Positions 8,869 through 16,710 of a stretch of DNA of 64,000 nt are shown piece by piece (the first letter of the stretch is position 1; each line of letters begins with the position of its first letter). The DNA is taken from the NCBI GenBank assembly GCA_003169845.1, contig PNAG01000019.1, positions 9,069-73,068 of the forward strand, given 5' to 3'. Source of the stretch: Candidatus Dormiibacterota bacterium (GTDB taxonomy: Bacteria; Chloroflexota; Dormibacteria; Dormibacterales; Dormibacteraceae). The notes beneath the pieces were generated by a model, which worked only from the letters and a program-made list of their open reading frames with translations, made no database searches and had not been told where the DNA came from. Made by a program: the position numbers and the translations under genes.

Positions 8869-9097
8869 TTAGGCCGCGCTTACAGGGTTCTTGCGAGCCT
8901 TTTGATATAGCGTCTCAGGAGCTAGGTCGACACCGTTGGGCCAAACGACGCTGGCGGCCTCTGGATCGACTTTGACCGTGGCAAAGTACTTTGGGTCGCG
9001 AAGCGGCTCAAAGACTCACTTCCGCTCCATCGATGACAAGTCCACGACTCCGGCAGTCCCGTCGTCGAATAAAAGCCGAAGCGAAAATCGCCAACAA
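8869..9097 (-). pseudogene. DUF2442 family protein, interrupted
   Basis: Minus-strand translation gives a clear DUF2442 protein (LLFDDGTAGVVDLS, then VFEPLRDPKYFATV, VVWPNGVDLAPETLY, ending KARKNPVSAA). An in-frame TGA sits where a Gly codon is expected before VFEPL (TGA for GGA), and no good start precedes the first block. DUF2442 proteins are usually paired with DUF4160 partners in toxin-antitoxin-like modules, but no DUF4160 is seen here. A second, shorter remnant of the same family ends near 23375. Confidence 0.7.
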
Positions 9098-9148
9098 CGG
9101 CGACCCAACGACGGCGGGTACCTAGCTCATGTGACTCAAACTATCGCT

Positions 9149-9372
9149 TTAGTCTGATTCGAAAAACCTTCGAGGCAGCTGAGATTGACGAATGATCGAC
9201 AGGAGAGTCCCAGTCCGCAGCTCATGATGGTCGGGGACGGGAACTGTCCTGGTTGAGTCCTCGAGCCGCAGCTGCATCACGATGTGGCTCCCGCGACGAC
9301 GCACCTCAACGAATCCATTCTCACCCAAGATCCGGCAGACCTGTCGCCCGAAAGCCTGAGGAGCCTACCCAA
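9149..9372 (-). pseudogene. hicA: HicA toxin, frameshifted
   Basis: The minus strand encodes most of a HicA mRNA interferase, including RILGENGF and the catalytic-His motif RRRGSHIVMQ, ending FFESD. The expected N-terminus (GRLLRLSG, from a TTG overlapping the hicB stop) is in a different frame. The shift falls near TCGGGCGACAG, where one C appears missing relative to the family pattern SGRQVCRIL. Either a real 1-bp deletion inactivates the toxin or there is a sequencing error. The antitoxin gene upstream is intact. Confidence 0.7.
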
Positions 9373-9592
9373 CCTTGAGATCGAAATGAGTAACGTAGAC
9401 CTCCCGGTGGAGACGCTCCTTGATCTCGGATGGGCTAGCAGTCTCGAAGAAGAGGGACAAGGCTTCACGTAAGTTGGCGGACGCGTGCTCGACCGAGTCA
9501 CCCTGGCTCGCTACGTCGAGTTCTGGGCAGAGCGCGACATAGCCATCTTCCTCACGTTCGATAATCGCGGTCAGGTGCTCTATGCGCTGCAT
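9365..9592 (-). CDS. hicB: HicB family antitoxin
   Basis: 75 residues. The protein starts with the HicB RNase-H-like strand pattern (LTAIIEREEDGYVALCPELD), followed by the conserved SQGDSVEHASANLREAL and a short C-terminal tail (YVTHFDLKVG). HicB binds and neutralises HicA and represses the operon. The order hicB then hicA on the minus strand is typical; the stop overlaps the inferred hicA start. Because hicA is frameshifted, this may now be a solitary antitoxin. Confidence 0.8.
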   Translation of the reverse strand: MQRIEHLTAIIEREEDGYVALCPELDVASQGDSVEHASANLREALSLFFETASPSEIKERLHREVYVTHFDLKVG

Positions 9593-9702
9593 CGCTCACC
9601 ATTTTGACACTCTGTAGTGCGGCCTCGGTGGGCTATTGGTCGTCCCGCGGTGCTGGCCCGGGAAGGTCAGGACTTGCTGAGCGTTCAGACCCAGGCGGCT
9701 AC

Positions 9703-9873
9703 CGTTTAGTAGTTCATGTAGTAATTCAGGCGATCTCGGTAGCTGAACGGGCCTTGAAAGGATCCAGGGGTGGCTCGCGATGAACTCAAAAGCCTTGAAA
9801 TCGATCTCGGTGCACGAAACCAAGCCGATTCGGGACCGTGAGGCCCCGCGTTCAAATCCCGGACCCCCGACCA
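9703..9873 (+). repeat. tRNA-Pro-tailed repeat R3 (type A flank)
   Basis: The type A flank starts with TTTAGTAGTTCATGTAGTAA. The tRNA 3' half runs from loop TTCGGGA at 9829 to CCA at 9871-9873, exactly 45 nt, with stem, variable loop, T-arm, acceptor and CCA in canonical lengths. One T-stem mismatch (CCGCG/CCCGG) is visible. No 5' tRNA half precedes it. Confidence 0.8.
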
Positions 9874-9921
9874 CCGACGCATTCGAATGACGACAGGCCG
9901 GGCGGCTTTCCGTTCCGAAGG

Positions 9922-10572
9922 TCAAGCTGGGGCGCGCACCGTGTCGCCAGGCACCAGCTCAAAGAGTTCCGGCATGGGCCAGCTATGGGGTGGCGGTCCG
10001 CCGATTCGCTTCCAGCGGTCGACGAGCACTAGAGTCGGGAGCCGTTCGACGAGCGCCTTCGTACCCCGCCGATTGACGAAGCTGCCGTCGTCGAAGACGG
10101 CATCGCAACCAACGACTGCTATTTCTGCATCGAGTTCGGCGAAGGACACCGGATCTGCGCTCAGGCCGGCAGCTCGCAGGTCGGCGACGAGCGCGTGGCC
10201 CTCGTCAGCCGGACCGCGGACGACGACTTGAACGTGCATAGGGCTGGCATACACCAGCGCGCGGGCGACGAGGGAACTGTTGGAGATGGTCGCCACCCGG
10301 CGCCGCCGGAGTGCGCGCATGGCCGAACGCGCAACACGACGCCGTTCGGCGTCGGCGCGGCGGATCACCGCGCGCACGTCGCCGGCCGCCATTGCCTCGT
10401 GGACCGCCGCGGCGATCGCCGGCATCTCGGGCCGAAGCCCGGCCAACCGCGGGCCGACCTCCGGTCGTTCGTCCGGCGAGGCTAGAGCCAAGACGCCTAG
10501 CGCCTTACGCGCCAGGTATCCAGACCCGTGTATCCGATCGGAGGCGATCGCCTCGATACCTCTGTCCACCAT
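9922..10572 (-). CDS. eIF-2B alpha/beta/delta-like protein (IF-2B family)
   Basis: 216 residues. Family hallmarks are the N-terminal GYLARKALGVL segment, ATISNSSLVARAL, and GCDAVFDDGSFVNRRGTKAL, which match the sugar-phosphate-binding core of the eIF2B/MtnA superfamily. Members include methylthioribose-1-phosphate isomerase and ribose-1,5-bisphosphate isomerase. The protein is shorter than MtnA (about 350 residues), so substrate cannot be assigned. It starts at ATG 10570-10572 and stands alone just downstream of repeat R3. Confidence 0.7.
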   Translation of the reverse strand: MVDRGIEAIASDRIHGSGYLARKALGVLALASPDERPEVGPRLAGLRPEMPAIAAAVHEAMAAGDVRAVIRRADAERRRVARSAMRALRRRRVATISNSSLVARALVYASPMHVQVVVRGPADEGHALVADLRAAGLSADPVSFAELDAEIAVVGCDAVFDDGSFVNRRGTKALVERLPTLVLVDRWKRIGGPPPHSWPMPELFELVPGDTVRAPA

Positions 10573-10682
10573 TTGCGCTGAAGTTGTCCGACCGAGTCTA
10601 CAGGCGTCGTGATGGTCATCCTTGTCGGGCTGATCGGCCCACCCTCGTCAGCTCAGCGCGACTCTCGACCGTCGGGCACCAA

Positions 10683-10711
10683 GCTGCTGATAATGCGGGC
10701 TTATCGAGAGC
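10683..10711. repeat. 29-bp dispersed palindrome, reference copy
   Basis: GCTGCTGATAA-TGCGGGC-TTATCGAGAGC: an 11-bp imperfect inverted repeat (9 of 11 paired) around a 7-nt centre. It lies 76 nt upstream of the AbrB-Doc module. The same length and centre recur at 3861, 13479 and 61527. Confidence 0.75.
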
Positions 10712-10775
10712 GTCAGGGGAGTGTGCATACGTTCGCCTCGGGGCCGCGAGAGCGCCCGCGGTTCAAATTACGTTG

Positions 10776-10781
10776 TATAAT
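10776..10781 (+). promoter_or_regulatory. -10 box of the AbrB-Doc module (leaderless)
   Basis: A perfect TATAAT ends 6 nt before the ATG at 10788, so transcription should start at or next to the A of the start codon. There is no Shine-Dalgarno sequence. The duplicate antitoxin at 62258 has GATAAT at the same distance. Confidence 0.7.
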
Positions 10782-10787
10782 TCGGCA

Positions 10788-11018
10788 ATGATCATCACCC
10801 GCAAGATCCGCAAAGTCGGGAACTCGCTGATGATTCCTCTGCCGCCGGAAACGATCTCCGAGTCAGGCTTCAAGGCTGGCATGGAAGTGGCGATAGGCTC
10901 TCGGCCTGGCCATGTTGATCTCGACCCCGCCGGCATTCCTGACAACTGGTTGGTGGAGTTCACCGCCCGATTCACTGAGCGATACCGAGAAGATTTAGCC
11001 GAGCTTGCCGACCTCTGA
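10788..11018 (+). CDS. AbrB/MazE-type antitoxin of a Doc module
   Basis: 76 residues. The SpoVT/AbrB swapped-hairpin fold is evident in TRKIRKVGNSLMIPLPPETI. The C-terminal tail ending YREDLAELADL probably binds the toxin. It overlaps the downstream Doc gene by 14 bp, a usual antitoxin-first arrangement. The start is the ATG at 10788, directly behind TATAAT. A close paralogue (same length, most residues identical) is encoded at 62258-62488 without a Doc partner. Confidence 0.8.
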   Translation: MIITRKIRKVGNSLMIPLPPETISESGFKAGMEVAIGSRPGHVDLDPAGIPDNWLVEFTARFTERYREDLAELADL

Positions 11019-11415
11019 GAAGGGGCCGGTCGGGCCTCTCATCAGCCTCGAAGAGCTGGTTTGGTTGCACACGGTCGCTGTGACCGAGTTCGGCGGCTCG
11101 CAAGGGGTAAGAGATCGCGGTTTGCTCGAGTCAGCCATCGCCCGCCCGCTCGCTACGTTTGGTGGCAAGAATCTATATGACACTCCGCACAAGCGAGCAG
11201 CGGCATTGGCGGAGAGCTTGGTAATGAACCATGGGTTCGTCGATGGGAACAAGCGGACCGCGATGTACGCGATGGCCGCCTGGCTGGAGCGCGAAGGCTA
11301 CGTGATCGATGCGGCGCGCCGAGAGTTGCGCGACCTGGCTCTTTCGATCGCCTCGCATGAGCTCAGTACAGAGCAAATCGCTACGTGGCTCGTGCAACGC
11401 TCCAAGCCGACCTAA
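11005..11415 (+). CDS. doc: Doc-type Fic family toxin
   Basis: 136 residues. The Fic motif HGFVDGNKRTA (the HxFx(D/N)GNKR pattern) is intact near residues 73-83, preceded by the helix ALAESLVMNH and the early GVRDRGLLESAIARP typical of Doc. Doc proteins phosphorylate EF-Tu and arrest translation; the upstream AbrB-type protein should neutralise it. The TTG start overlaps the antitoxin gene by 14 bp, and no later in-frame start keeps the whole domain. All catalytic residues appear present, so this is one of the few intact toxin modules here. Confidence 0.85.
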   Translation: MPTSEKGPVGPLISLEELVWLHTVAVTEFGGSQGVRDRGLLESAIARPLATFGGKNLYDTPHKRAAALAESLVMNHGFVDGNKRTAMYAMAAWLEREGYVIDAARRELRDLALSIASHELSTEQIATWLVQRSKPT

Positions 11416-11517
11416 TCATGGAGTCCGGTGCTGACCAGGCCGCGTTGGGGGGCCGGGGGACCTAAACCTGCTCACGTCCAGAACTCCGAGGTGAATCGGG
11501 TATAGATTCAGGCTGGC

Positions 11518-12987
11518 ATGCCGCAGCGAGTAACAGTCCGCGAGCGGATCGACCCTGCGACCACAGCCTCTCTATTTGCCAACTATCGCTCTTCGGCCGA
11601 TGCAGTTATGGAGCTGGTCGACAATTCCATCGACTCGCGCATCAAGGGTCGCCAGCTTGAAGTCTTTCTGCAGGCTCATCCTTCGTACTTTGTTATCGAG
11701 ACTCGGGGAGGGGAGGGGATGGGGCCGGCCGAGCTCGAGCGTAACTACCTGCGCTGGGGAGGCTCGCCCAAGCGCGGCCGCAAGCTGCTGGGCCAGTACG
11801 GTCAGGGTGGCAAGGCGGCCATCGGTCACCTCGGAACCAGCTTCACCGTAGAAGCCAGCCGACCTGGAGATGGCAATGCGTGGCGCTTTGCTGACCCCGA
11901 TTACCGCGATCGCTCCAAGCTCAAGACATACGAACTGAAGACGGTAGCCAAGCGCGTGGCTGCGGACCAGGGGTATGTGCGCATTCGGATCGACGGCTTC
12001 GACAAGCGTCTTGACCCTCGTCGTCTTGGCGCTCGACTCGGTGAGACCTACCGCCCCCTGATCCTGCGTGCCGAGTTGAAGATGTCCGTCAACGGCGTTC
12101 GCGTCGAATCTCCTTCGATCAACTTCCAGGAGGAGCACCGCTTTGCCGTTCACGCCGCGGGCACCACGCTCAGGGGTTGGTATGGCATAGCCGAGCCTGA
12201 AGGCCGCGGGGTCGACTACGTTCCAGGCTTGCGCTGCTACAAGCTTGGCCGACTCATCGCGGGCGGCGAGTTCTTCGGCCATCCCAACGCAGTCCAGGTC
12301 TCTGGCATGGCCCGCCTCGTCGGCGAGATCGACCTGGCGCCAGTTCCGCTGACGATGAACAAGAACGATTTTGCTCGGGACGGAGTGGAGTGGGTCTCGG
12401 TCGAGAAAAGAATGCACGCCTTGCTCGCGCCGATCGCTAAGCGATTGGCTGAGGATGAGCTCACGCCGCCTCCGGCGTCTGCTGTCAAGACCGCGGAGCA
12501 GGTCCGCCGCCTCCTAAGCCAGATATTGAAGCTCGCCGAGCGCGAGGAGGTATTCCCAGGTGCGGCGGCTGCGCGTACCCAGGTTGCCGAGCGACCACGA
12601 GGAAACGGACATGACGCGGTCAAGAGCGCGAGCATCAGAGCAGCAAGCCGGCTGCCGGGCGAGGGCGAGACGAGGCGTCGTGGATTTGGACAAGTCATCG
12701 TGCGCCCGCTTGACCCTTCTATTCGCAGCCAGACGGTTATCGAGCACGAGGTCACGACTGTCGTGATCAACTCACGCCATCCGCTCTTCTTAAAGCGCGG
12801 GGGTGACATCTGGTATCAGCTCGAGACGGCAGCGCGCGAAGTCTTCAAGTCGATGGAGGGTGCAAGCGCCAGCGACTACGAGAGGCGCGTCAATGAGGTC
12901 ATCTTGCTGGCGTTCCAGCTTCGGGCTCGGCGTCGCGAGGCCAGATCACTTAAGGCAGCAGCCCAGTTGCCTCTCATCAACTGCTAG
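11518..12987 (+). CDS. GHKL ATPase of the MORC/Hsp90-like group
   Basis: 489 residues. The Bergerat ATP-binding fold is clear: N-box MELVDNSID (31-39), G1-like GGEGMG (64-69) and G2 GQYGQGGKAAIGHLG (92-106). The following S5-like domain contains a conserved Lys (LTMNKND). The C-terminal 150 residues are basic and unrecognised. Bacterial MORC-like and other GHKL proteins are often found in DNA-manipulation or defence loci, but the substrate cannot be read. ATG at 11518 lies 11 nt after TATAGA (11501-11506), so the transcript probably has almost no leader. It lies between the Doc module and an Smr gene. Confidence 0.75.
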   Translation: MPQRVTVRERIDPATTASLFANYRSSADAVMELVDNSIDSRIKGRQLEVFLQAHPSYFVIETRGGEGMGPAELERNYLRWGGSPKRGRKLLGQYGQGGKAAIGHLGTSFTVEASRPGDGNAWRFADPDYRDRSKLKTYELKTVAKRVAADQGYVRIRIDGFDKRLDPRRLGARLGETYRPLILRAELKMSVNGVRVESPSINFQEEHRFAVHAAGTTLRGWYGIAEPEGRGVDYVPGLRCYKLGRLIAGGEFFGHPNAVQVSGMARLVGEIDLAPVPLTMNKNDFARDGVEWVSVEKRMHALLAPIAKRLAEDELTPPPASAVKTAEQVRRLLSQILKLAEREEVFPGAAAARTQVAERPRGNGHDAVKSASIRAASRLPGEGETRRRGFGQVIVRPLDPSIRSQTVIEHEVTTVVINSRHPLFLKRGGDIWYQLETAAREVFKSMEGASASDYERRVNEVILLAFQLRARRREARSLKAAAQLPLINC

Positions 12988-13007
12988 CCGCCGTCAGCTC
13001 GCCTTTT

Positions 13008-13030
13008 GCTATCGATAAGGCGAGGTTAGC
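13008..13030. repeat. Dispersed palindrome, half-decayed copy
   Basis: GCTATCGATAAGGCGAGGTTAGC, 20 bp after the stop of the GHKL gene and 30 bp before the Smr gene. The left arm is intact, and the right arm keeps only TTAGC. Confidence 0.5.
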
Positions 13031-13060
13031 GTCAGCATCGGCGCTGGTGAGGCATCCTTT

Positions 13061-13465
13061 GTGGCTGATGCCGTGCGAAAGGTAGACATCGCCCATTCTG
13101 GCCAGACTGTTGTTGAGGCGATCGAGCAGTTGAAGGTCGAGGTTAAGAATGCTCGCCGCGACCGGGAGACCGTCCTGCTACTCGTTCACGGGTTTGGGGC
13201 GTCAGGTGTGGGAGGCGCGATCAAGGCTGCGTTGTCGACGGAGTTGCCCAGATTGGCCAGACAATATGGCTTTAAGGCTTATGGCTATGCCGACAAAGAG
13301 CGCATTCCTCGAGAGCAAAACGTTCACGCGCGAAGCCTCAACCCAGGATCCACGTTGCTCATATTTCGCGAAGCCCAACCCGCTAAGGACTCGACGCAAG
13401 ACTTCCGTCCTAACTTCCGGAACTTACGGTCGAAAGTCAGGGTTCGCGCCCGTCGAGCTCCTTAG
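13061..13465 (+). CDS. Smr-domain-like protein
   Basis: 134 residues from GTG. The pattern DIAHSGQTVVEAIEQL followed by VLLLVHGFGASGVGGAIKAAL resembles the Smr domain (LDLHG...A, then HGKGxG...LR), a nuclease or nucleic-acid-binding fold found at the end of MutS2. The usual DxH element reads DIAH and the HGxGxxG element is present. The last 25 residues are basic and low-complexity. It is 73 nt after the GHKL ATPase on the same strand with a dispersed palindrome between them, so joint transcription is possible but unproved. Confidence 0.55.
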   Translation: MADAVRKVDIAHSGQTVVEAIEQLKVEVKNARRDRETVLLLVHGFGASGVGGAIKAALSTELPRLARQYGFKAYGYADKERIPREQNVHARSLNPGSTLLIFREAQPAKDSTQDFRPNFRNLRSKVRVRARRAP

Positions 13466-13478
13466 CGGCAAGTCGTCG

Positions 13479-13506
13479 GCTTCCGATAACGCGGGCTGTC
13501 GGTAGC
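13479..13506. repeat. Dispersed palindrome, 28-bp copy
   Basis: GCTTCCGATAA-cgcgggc-TGTCGGTAGC, with the conserved GCGGGC centre, just downstream of the Smr gene. Arms pair at 8 of 10 positions. Confidence 0.6.
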
Positions 13507-13729
13507 TCCTGCCGATAGAACGCACTTGCGCTTCCTGGGAATGCTCATCACCGACGCAACCGGCTTCGGAGCGGAGCTCTGCGGAGCACTCCCAGGACTC
13601 AAACATCCGAAACAATCGGGCCAGAAGGGAGAGGTTGTCGCGGATCTTTCCTCTCGCGCGCGCACGCGATCCTCGCGTAGCGAGGACCGTGCGCGTGTCA
13701 ATCTATCTGAAGTCCGCTTGTCACGCAAA

Positions 13730-13748
13730 CCTCAAGTAGAATTTGAGG
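13730..13748 (+). promoter_or_regulatory. Operator and -10 box of the abiE operon
   Basis: CCTCAA-gtagaat-TTGAGG is a perfect 6-bp inverted repeat that overlaps a -10-like TAGAAT (13737-13742), 10 nt before the abiEi ATG. AbiEi antitoxins autorepress by binding inverted repeats at their own promoter, so this is the likely operator. Confidence 0.6.
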
Positions 13749-13758
13749 TACTCGTGAC

Positions 13759-14352
13759 ATGAGACAACTTGAGAGCTGCCTTATCCAGGTCGCCACTGCC
13801 CAGGCGGGCTACTTTACTGCTGAGCAGGCTCGTGTCTGTGGGTACAGCTACGCGCTGCTGTCTCACCATGCGGCGACCGGCCGGTTTGTACGCGCTAGGC
13901 GAGGCCTTTACCGCCTTCGCGACTATCCATCATCGCTACACGAAGACGTTATGGCTGCATGGCTTGCCGCGGGCCCCCAAGCAGTCATCTCACACGAAAG
14001 TGCGCTGGATATCCTCGGCGTCGGAGATTCCATTCCGAATCGAATACACATCACCGTTCCAAGATCCAAGCGGGGTAGTCGTCTTCCAAGAGGTGTAGTG
14101 GTCCACACGTCCGAGCGACCGCCAGATCCAGAGGACGTCGTTCTGCGCAACGGGATGCGGGTCACAGCTCCAGTTAGAACGATCATGGATGTTGCCCGGG
14201 CCGGCCTTGGACCTGATCTGGTCTCGAATGCTGCTAGGCAGATCATCAATCGCGGGCTCGCAACACGTGAGCAGGTGCGGTCAGCAGCGAACCGACAGGG
14301 CGGCCGCGTGTGGCGGATGATCCGCGAACTACCGGCCGAGAGCACGCCGTGA
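13759..14352 (+). CDS. AbiEi family type IV antitoxin / repressor
   Basis: 197 residues. The N-terminal winged helix starts with the family pattern (QAGYFTAEQARVCGYSYALLSHH, and GRFVRARRGLYRLRDYP). The AbiEi-specific block VISHESALDILGVGDSIP and the IHITVPRSKRG segment follow. AbiEi represses the operon and neutralises the AbiEii nucleotidyltransferase in this phage-abortive system. Its stop overlaps the start of abiEii (GTGA). The partner is cut short, so only the antitoxin/repressor is likely to be functional. Region is less GC-rich than flanks. Confidence 0.85.
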   Translation: MRQLESCLIQVATAQAGYFTAEQARVCGYSYALLSHHAATGRFVRARRGLYRLRDYPSSLHEDVMAAWLAAGPQAVISHESALDILGVGDSIPNRIHITVPRSKRGSRLPRGVVVHTSERPPDPEDVVLRNGMRVTAPVRTIMDVARAGLGPDLVSNAARQIINRGLATREQVRSAANRQGGRVWRMIRELPAESTP

Positions 14353-14516
14353 AATATGAAAGTGCCGCAGCCTTTAGGACCGCGCTAGAGGTCCAGCTCA
14401 AGAAGCGGTCACACGACACAGGTCTGTCGCTCAGTCGACTTCGAAAGTCAGTCGTATTTGATCGGCTGGCGGCGATGGGCGTTGGCGGTCGCCTCCCACG
14501 CTGTGTCCTCAGCTGA
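14349..14516 (+). pseudogene. AbiEii toxin, truncated N-terminal fragment
   Basis: From GTG 14349 the frame reads KYESAAAFRTALEVQL and LSLSRLRKSVVFDRLAAM, the start of AbiEii/AbiGii nucleotidyltransferases. After 55 residues it ends at TGA, before the GS-type catalytic motif, while full-length proteins are about 280-300 residues. Sequence after the break is unrelated and leads to the convergent LLM oxidoreductase gene, so the toxin was lost by deletion or replacement. Confidence 0.75.
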
Positions 14517-14732
14517 CTGGATCACCTCGGCGTGGCTCTTGAGGTCGGCCAAGCCACGCCCGTGAGTTCAAAGTTGATGCACTTCGGAGGGGAGCCCGAT
14601 GCAACCGTTGGTCATCCCCTGATGTGTGGCAACGACCGCCACCACCAGGGCGTAGTCCATGGCTTGATCAACCGTCGTCTTGCCCCGGCCCCACCAGCCT
14701 CGGCAAACACCCTCGGGTCCACCACCCGAACT

Positions 14733-15575
14733 TCACGCCAGGCTCGGCACGGCGCGGCCGAGCGCTTCCACGATCGGCAGCACCGTCTCGGCACCGGCGT
14801 CCAGCAGGCTAACGATGGCGGCGTCCACGCCCAGCTCACGGTACTGAGCCAGTCTCTCCGGGCGCGGGCTGACCCCATAGACCCAGACCGGGATCGGGCC
14901 GCGACCGGCCTCGGTGGCCAGGCGCTTGAGCTCCGCCATCCGCTCCGGCAGCCCCCCGGCGCCGCGGCCTGGGATCGGCATCCAGATGTCGCCGTAGTCC
15001 AGCACTCGCTTGAAGGTGTTCGGCGCATCCCCGCCCACCAGGATCGGCGGGTGCGGCATCTGTATCGGCTTCGGCCAGGACCAGATCGGACCGAAGTCAA
15101 CAAAGCGGCCGTGGTACTCCGCCTCGTCCTGCGTCCAGATCACCTTCATGGCCTCGATCCGCTCTTTTAGCAGCGACCAGCGCGTCTCGTATGCGGTGCC
15201 ATGGTTCTCCATCTCCTCGCGGTTCCAACCGCCGCCGACGCCGAACAGGAAGCGACCGCCGGAGACGTGGTCGAGGCTCGCCACCTGCTTAGCGAGAACT
15301 ATCGGGTCGTGCTCGACCACCAGGGAGATGCCCGTACCCAGCTTGAGACGGCTGGTCACGGCCGCCGCCGCGCTGAGGGCGACGAACGGGTCCATAGCGT
15401 GCCAGTACATCCGCGGCAGGTCGGCGCCGCCTGGCCAGGGCGTCAGGCGGCTGGCGGGTATGTGGGTGTGCTCGGCCACAAAGAGTGAGTCGAGGCGGGC
15501 CGCCTCGCAGGCGCGCGCCAGCTCCGTGATCGGGATGGCGTAGTCGGTCGGGAAGATGACGGCGCCGATCTTCAC
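14733..15575 (-). CDS. LLM class (F420-dependent type) oxidoreductase
   Basis: 280 residues, a TIM-barrel luciferase-like monooxygenase. Evidence: N-terminal MKIGAVIFPTDYAIP, SLFVAEHTHIP, RLKLGTGISLVVEHDP, the conserved ASLDHVSGGRFLFGVGGGWN phosphate-binding block, and PPILVGG near 180. Such proteins in actinobacteria and Chloroflexota usually use F420 or FMN to oxidise alcohols or reduce enones; the substrate is unknown. ATG start at 15573-15575. It stands alone; its stop faces the broken abiE operon. Confidence 0.88.
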   Translation of the reverse strand: MKIGAVIFPTDYAIPITELARACEAARLDSLFVAEHTHIPASRLTPWPGGADLPRMYWHAMDPFVALSAAAAVTSRLKLGTGISLVVEHDPIVLAKQVASLDHVSGGRFLFGVGGGWNREEMENHGTAYETRWSLLKERIEAMKVIWTQDEAEYHGRFVDFGPIWSWPKPIQMPHPPILVGGDAPNTFKRVLDYGDIWMPIPGRGAGGLPERMAELKRLATEAGRGPIPVWVYGVSPRPERLAQYRELGVDAAIVSLLDAGAETVLPIVEALGRAVPSLA

Positions 15576-15599
15576 GGTGAGAATAGCGTCGCAGATTTC

Positions 15600-15647
15600 A
15601 CGGACAGCCAGGCGCCAGTATTAACGGACAGCCAGGCGCCCGTATTA
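15600..15647. repeat. Tandem duplication of a 24-bp unit
   Basis: ACGGACAGCCAGGCGCC(A/C)GTATTA occurs twice back to back, with one difference. It lies in the 317-bp gap between the LLM oxidoreductase and the EthD gene. It could be the remnant end of an insertion sequence. I see nothing else in the gap besides the EthD ribosome site. Confidence 0.6.
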
Positions 15648-15892
15648 GAAGGCGCGCGCGCCTGGGAGGGCTATTGAATGAGTATTCCAGGGCGCCACAA
15701 GCCGCCTGATGTAGTTTCTGAACCCCACACCTGTATGGGGGCGGAAGCTGCGCGGCAGGAGCTCGTGGCTGTAGACGACCCTGCATGAGTGTGACCGCAC
15801 GGGGCCATTGACTGAGGTCCCGATTGGTGACATGGTGAAGGCGACCCCAGCAGGCGCCCGGAGGCCCGGGCGGCACATATGGAGGAGTTGCG

Positions 15893-16216
15893 ATGGTCAA
15901 GGTGACTGTGCTCTATGACCAACCGCAGGATCCGGCGGCATTCGAGACGTACTACTGGGAGACCCACGTGCCGAAGCACGGGCAGCAGATTCCGAACGTG
16001 ATCAAGCTCGAGGCCAACAAGGCGGTTGGAGAAGACGCACCTTTCTATCGATCCGCCGATCTCTACTTCGAGAACATGGCGTCTTTCCAGGCTTCAATGG
16101 GATCACCCATCACCCAGGCCGCAATCGCCGACCTGGACAACTTCGCGAAGGGCCGTCACAAGGTCCTGATCACCGAGGTCCAGCCCGTCAAGTCGCTCGC
16201 CACCACGAAGGTCTAG
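15893..16216 (+). CDS. EthD family (dimeric alpha-beta barrel) protein
   Basis: 107 residues. MVKVTVLYDQPQDPAAFETYYWETHVPKH is the EthD-type start (pattern F...Y...H.P), and the rest keeps the ferredoxin-like fold with LYFENMASFQASMGSP. EthD proteins are small accessory proteins of ether- or ring-degrading pathways and related decarboxylases. A strong ribosome site (GGAGGAG) lies 6 nt before the ATG. It is divergent from the LLM oxidoreductase, a plausible but unproved functional link. Confidence 0.82.
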   Translation: MVKVTVLYDQPQDPAAFETYYWETHVPKHGQQIPNVIKLEANKAVGEDAPFYRSADLYFENMASFQASMGSPITQAAIADLDNFAKGRHKVLITEVQPVKSLATTKV

Positions 16217-16710
16217 GGCTCAGAGAAGCTCGCCCCTCAGCACCGGCATCGCCGAGCCGCCGCCCTCGATGCGGCTCGGGATGTCCGTGCCGTCGTATGT
16301 GGAGCTCGATGTGGATGAAGCTCTTGCGGCCCATCCTCGTCCCCTACTCGCACACGATCGACACCTGCGGCGCCCGCCTGACCAGGCGTACTTCACCGCG
16401 AACGCGCGCAGCGGTCCGGCGCAGACCCAGGGACAGGATCCTCCCGGATGTCGACGGCGAACAGCTGCCGCGCACCCTAGCGATCAGGCCCCATACACCG
16501 CTGGGAAGAAGGCGTTCCTTGAGGCAACCCTCCCCTAGCTTCACCACCGGAGGCTTAGCCACGAACCAGTTAGATCAGTTGAAGTGTTGCGTACAAGCGT
16601 GCCGACGACGAGTGGTTGTTTGCGATAAGAGATAGCTACCGATAACGTGACGACGGTTTGCCAAATCGTCGCCAACCGACTACGAGCCCTCGCGGCCGGC
16701 CGGAAAACTC
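16217..16710. other. 494-bp gap with one dispersed palindrome copy
   Basis: Several overlapping frames exist at about 16269-16635, but none looks like a protein family and base composition does not favour one. At 16622-16646 lies GCGATAAGAGATAGCTACCGATAAC, a subtype of the dispersed palindrome also seen at 23554 and 62602. I see no RNA gene. Confidence 0.5.

Noticed and set aside
16269-16635. Overlapping short ORFs in the EthD-methyltransferase gap
   Set aside because: Low-complexity, no family pattern, no ribosome site; treated as non-coding.
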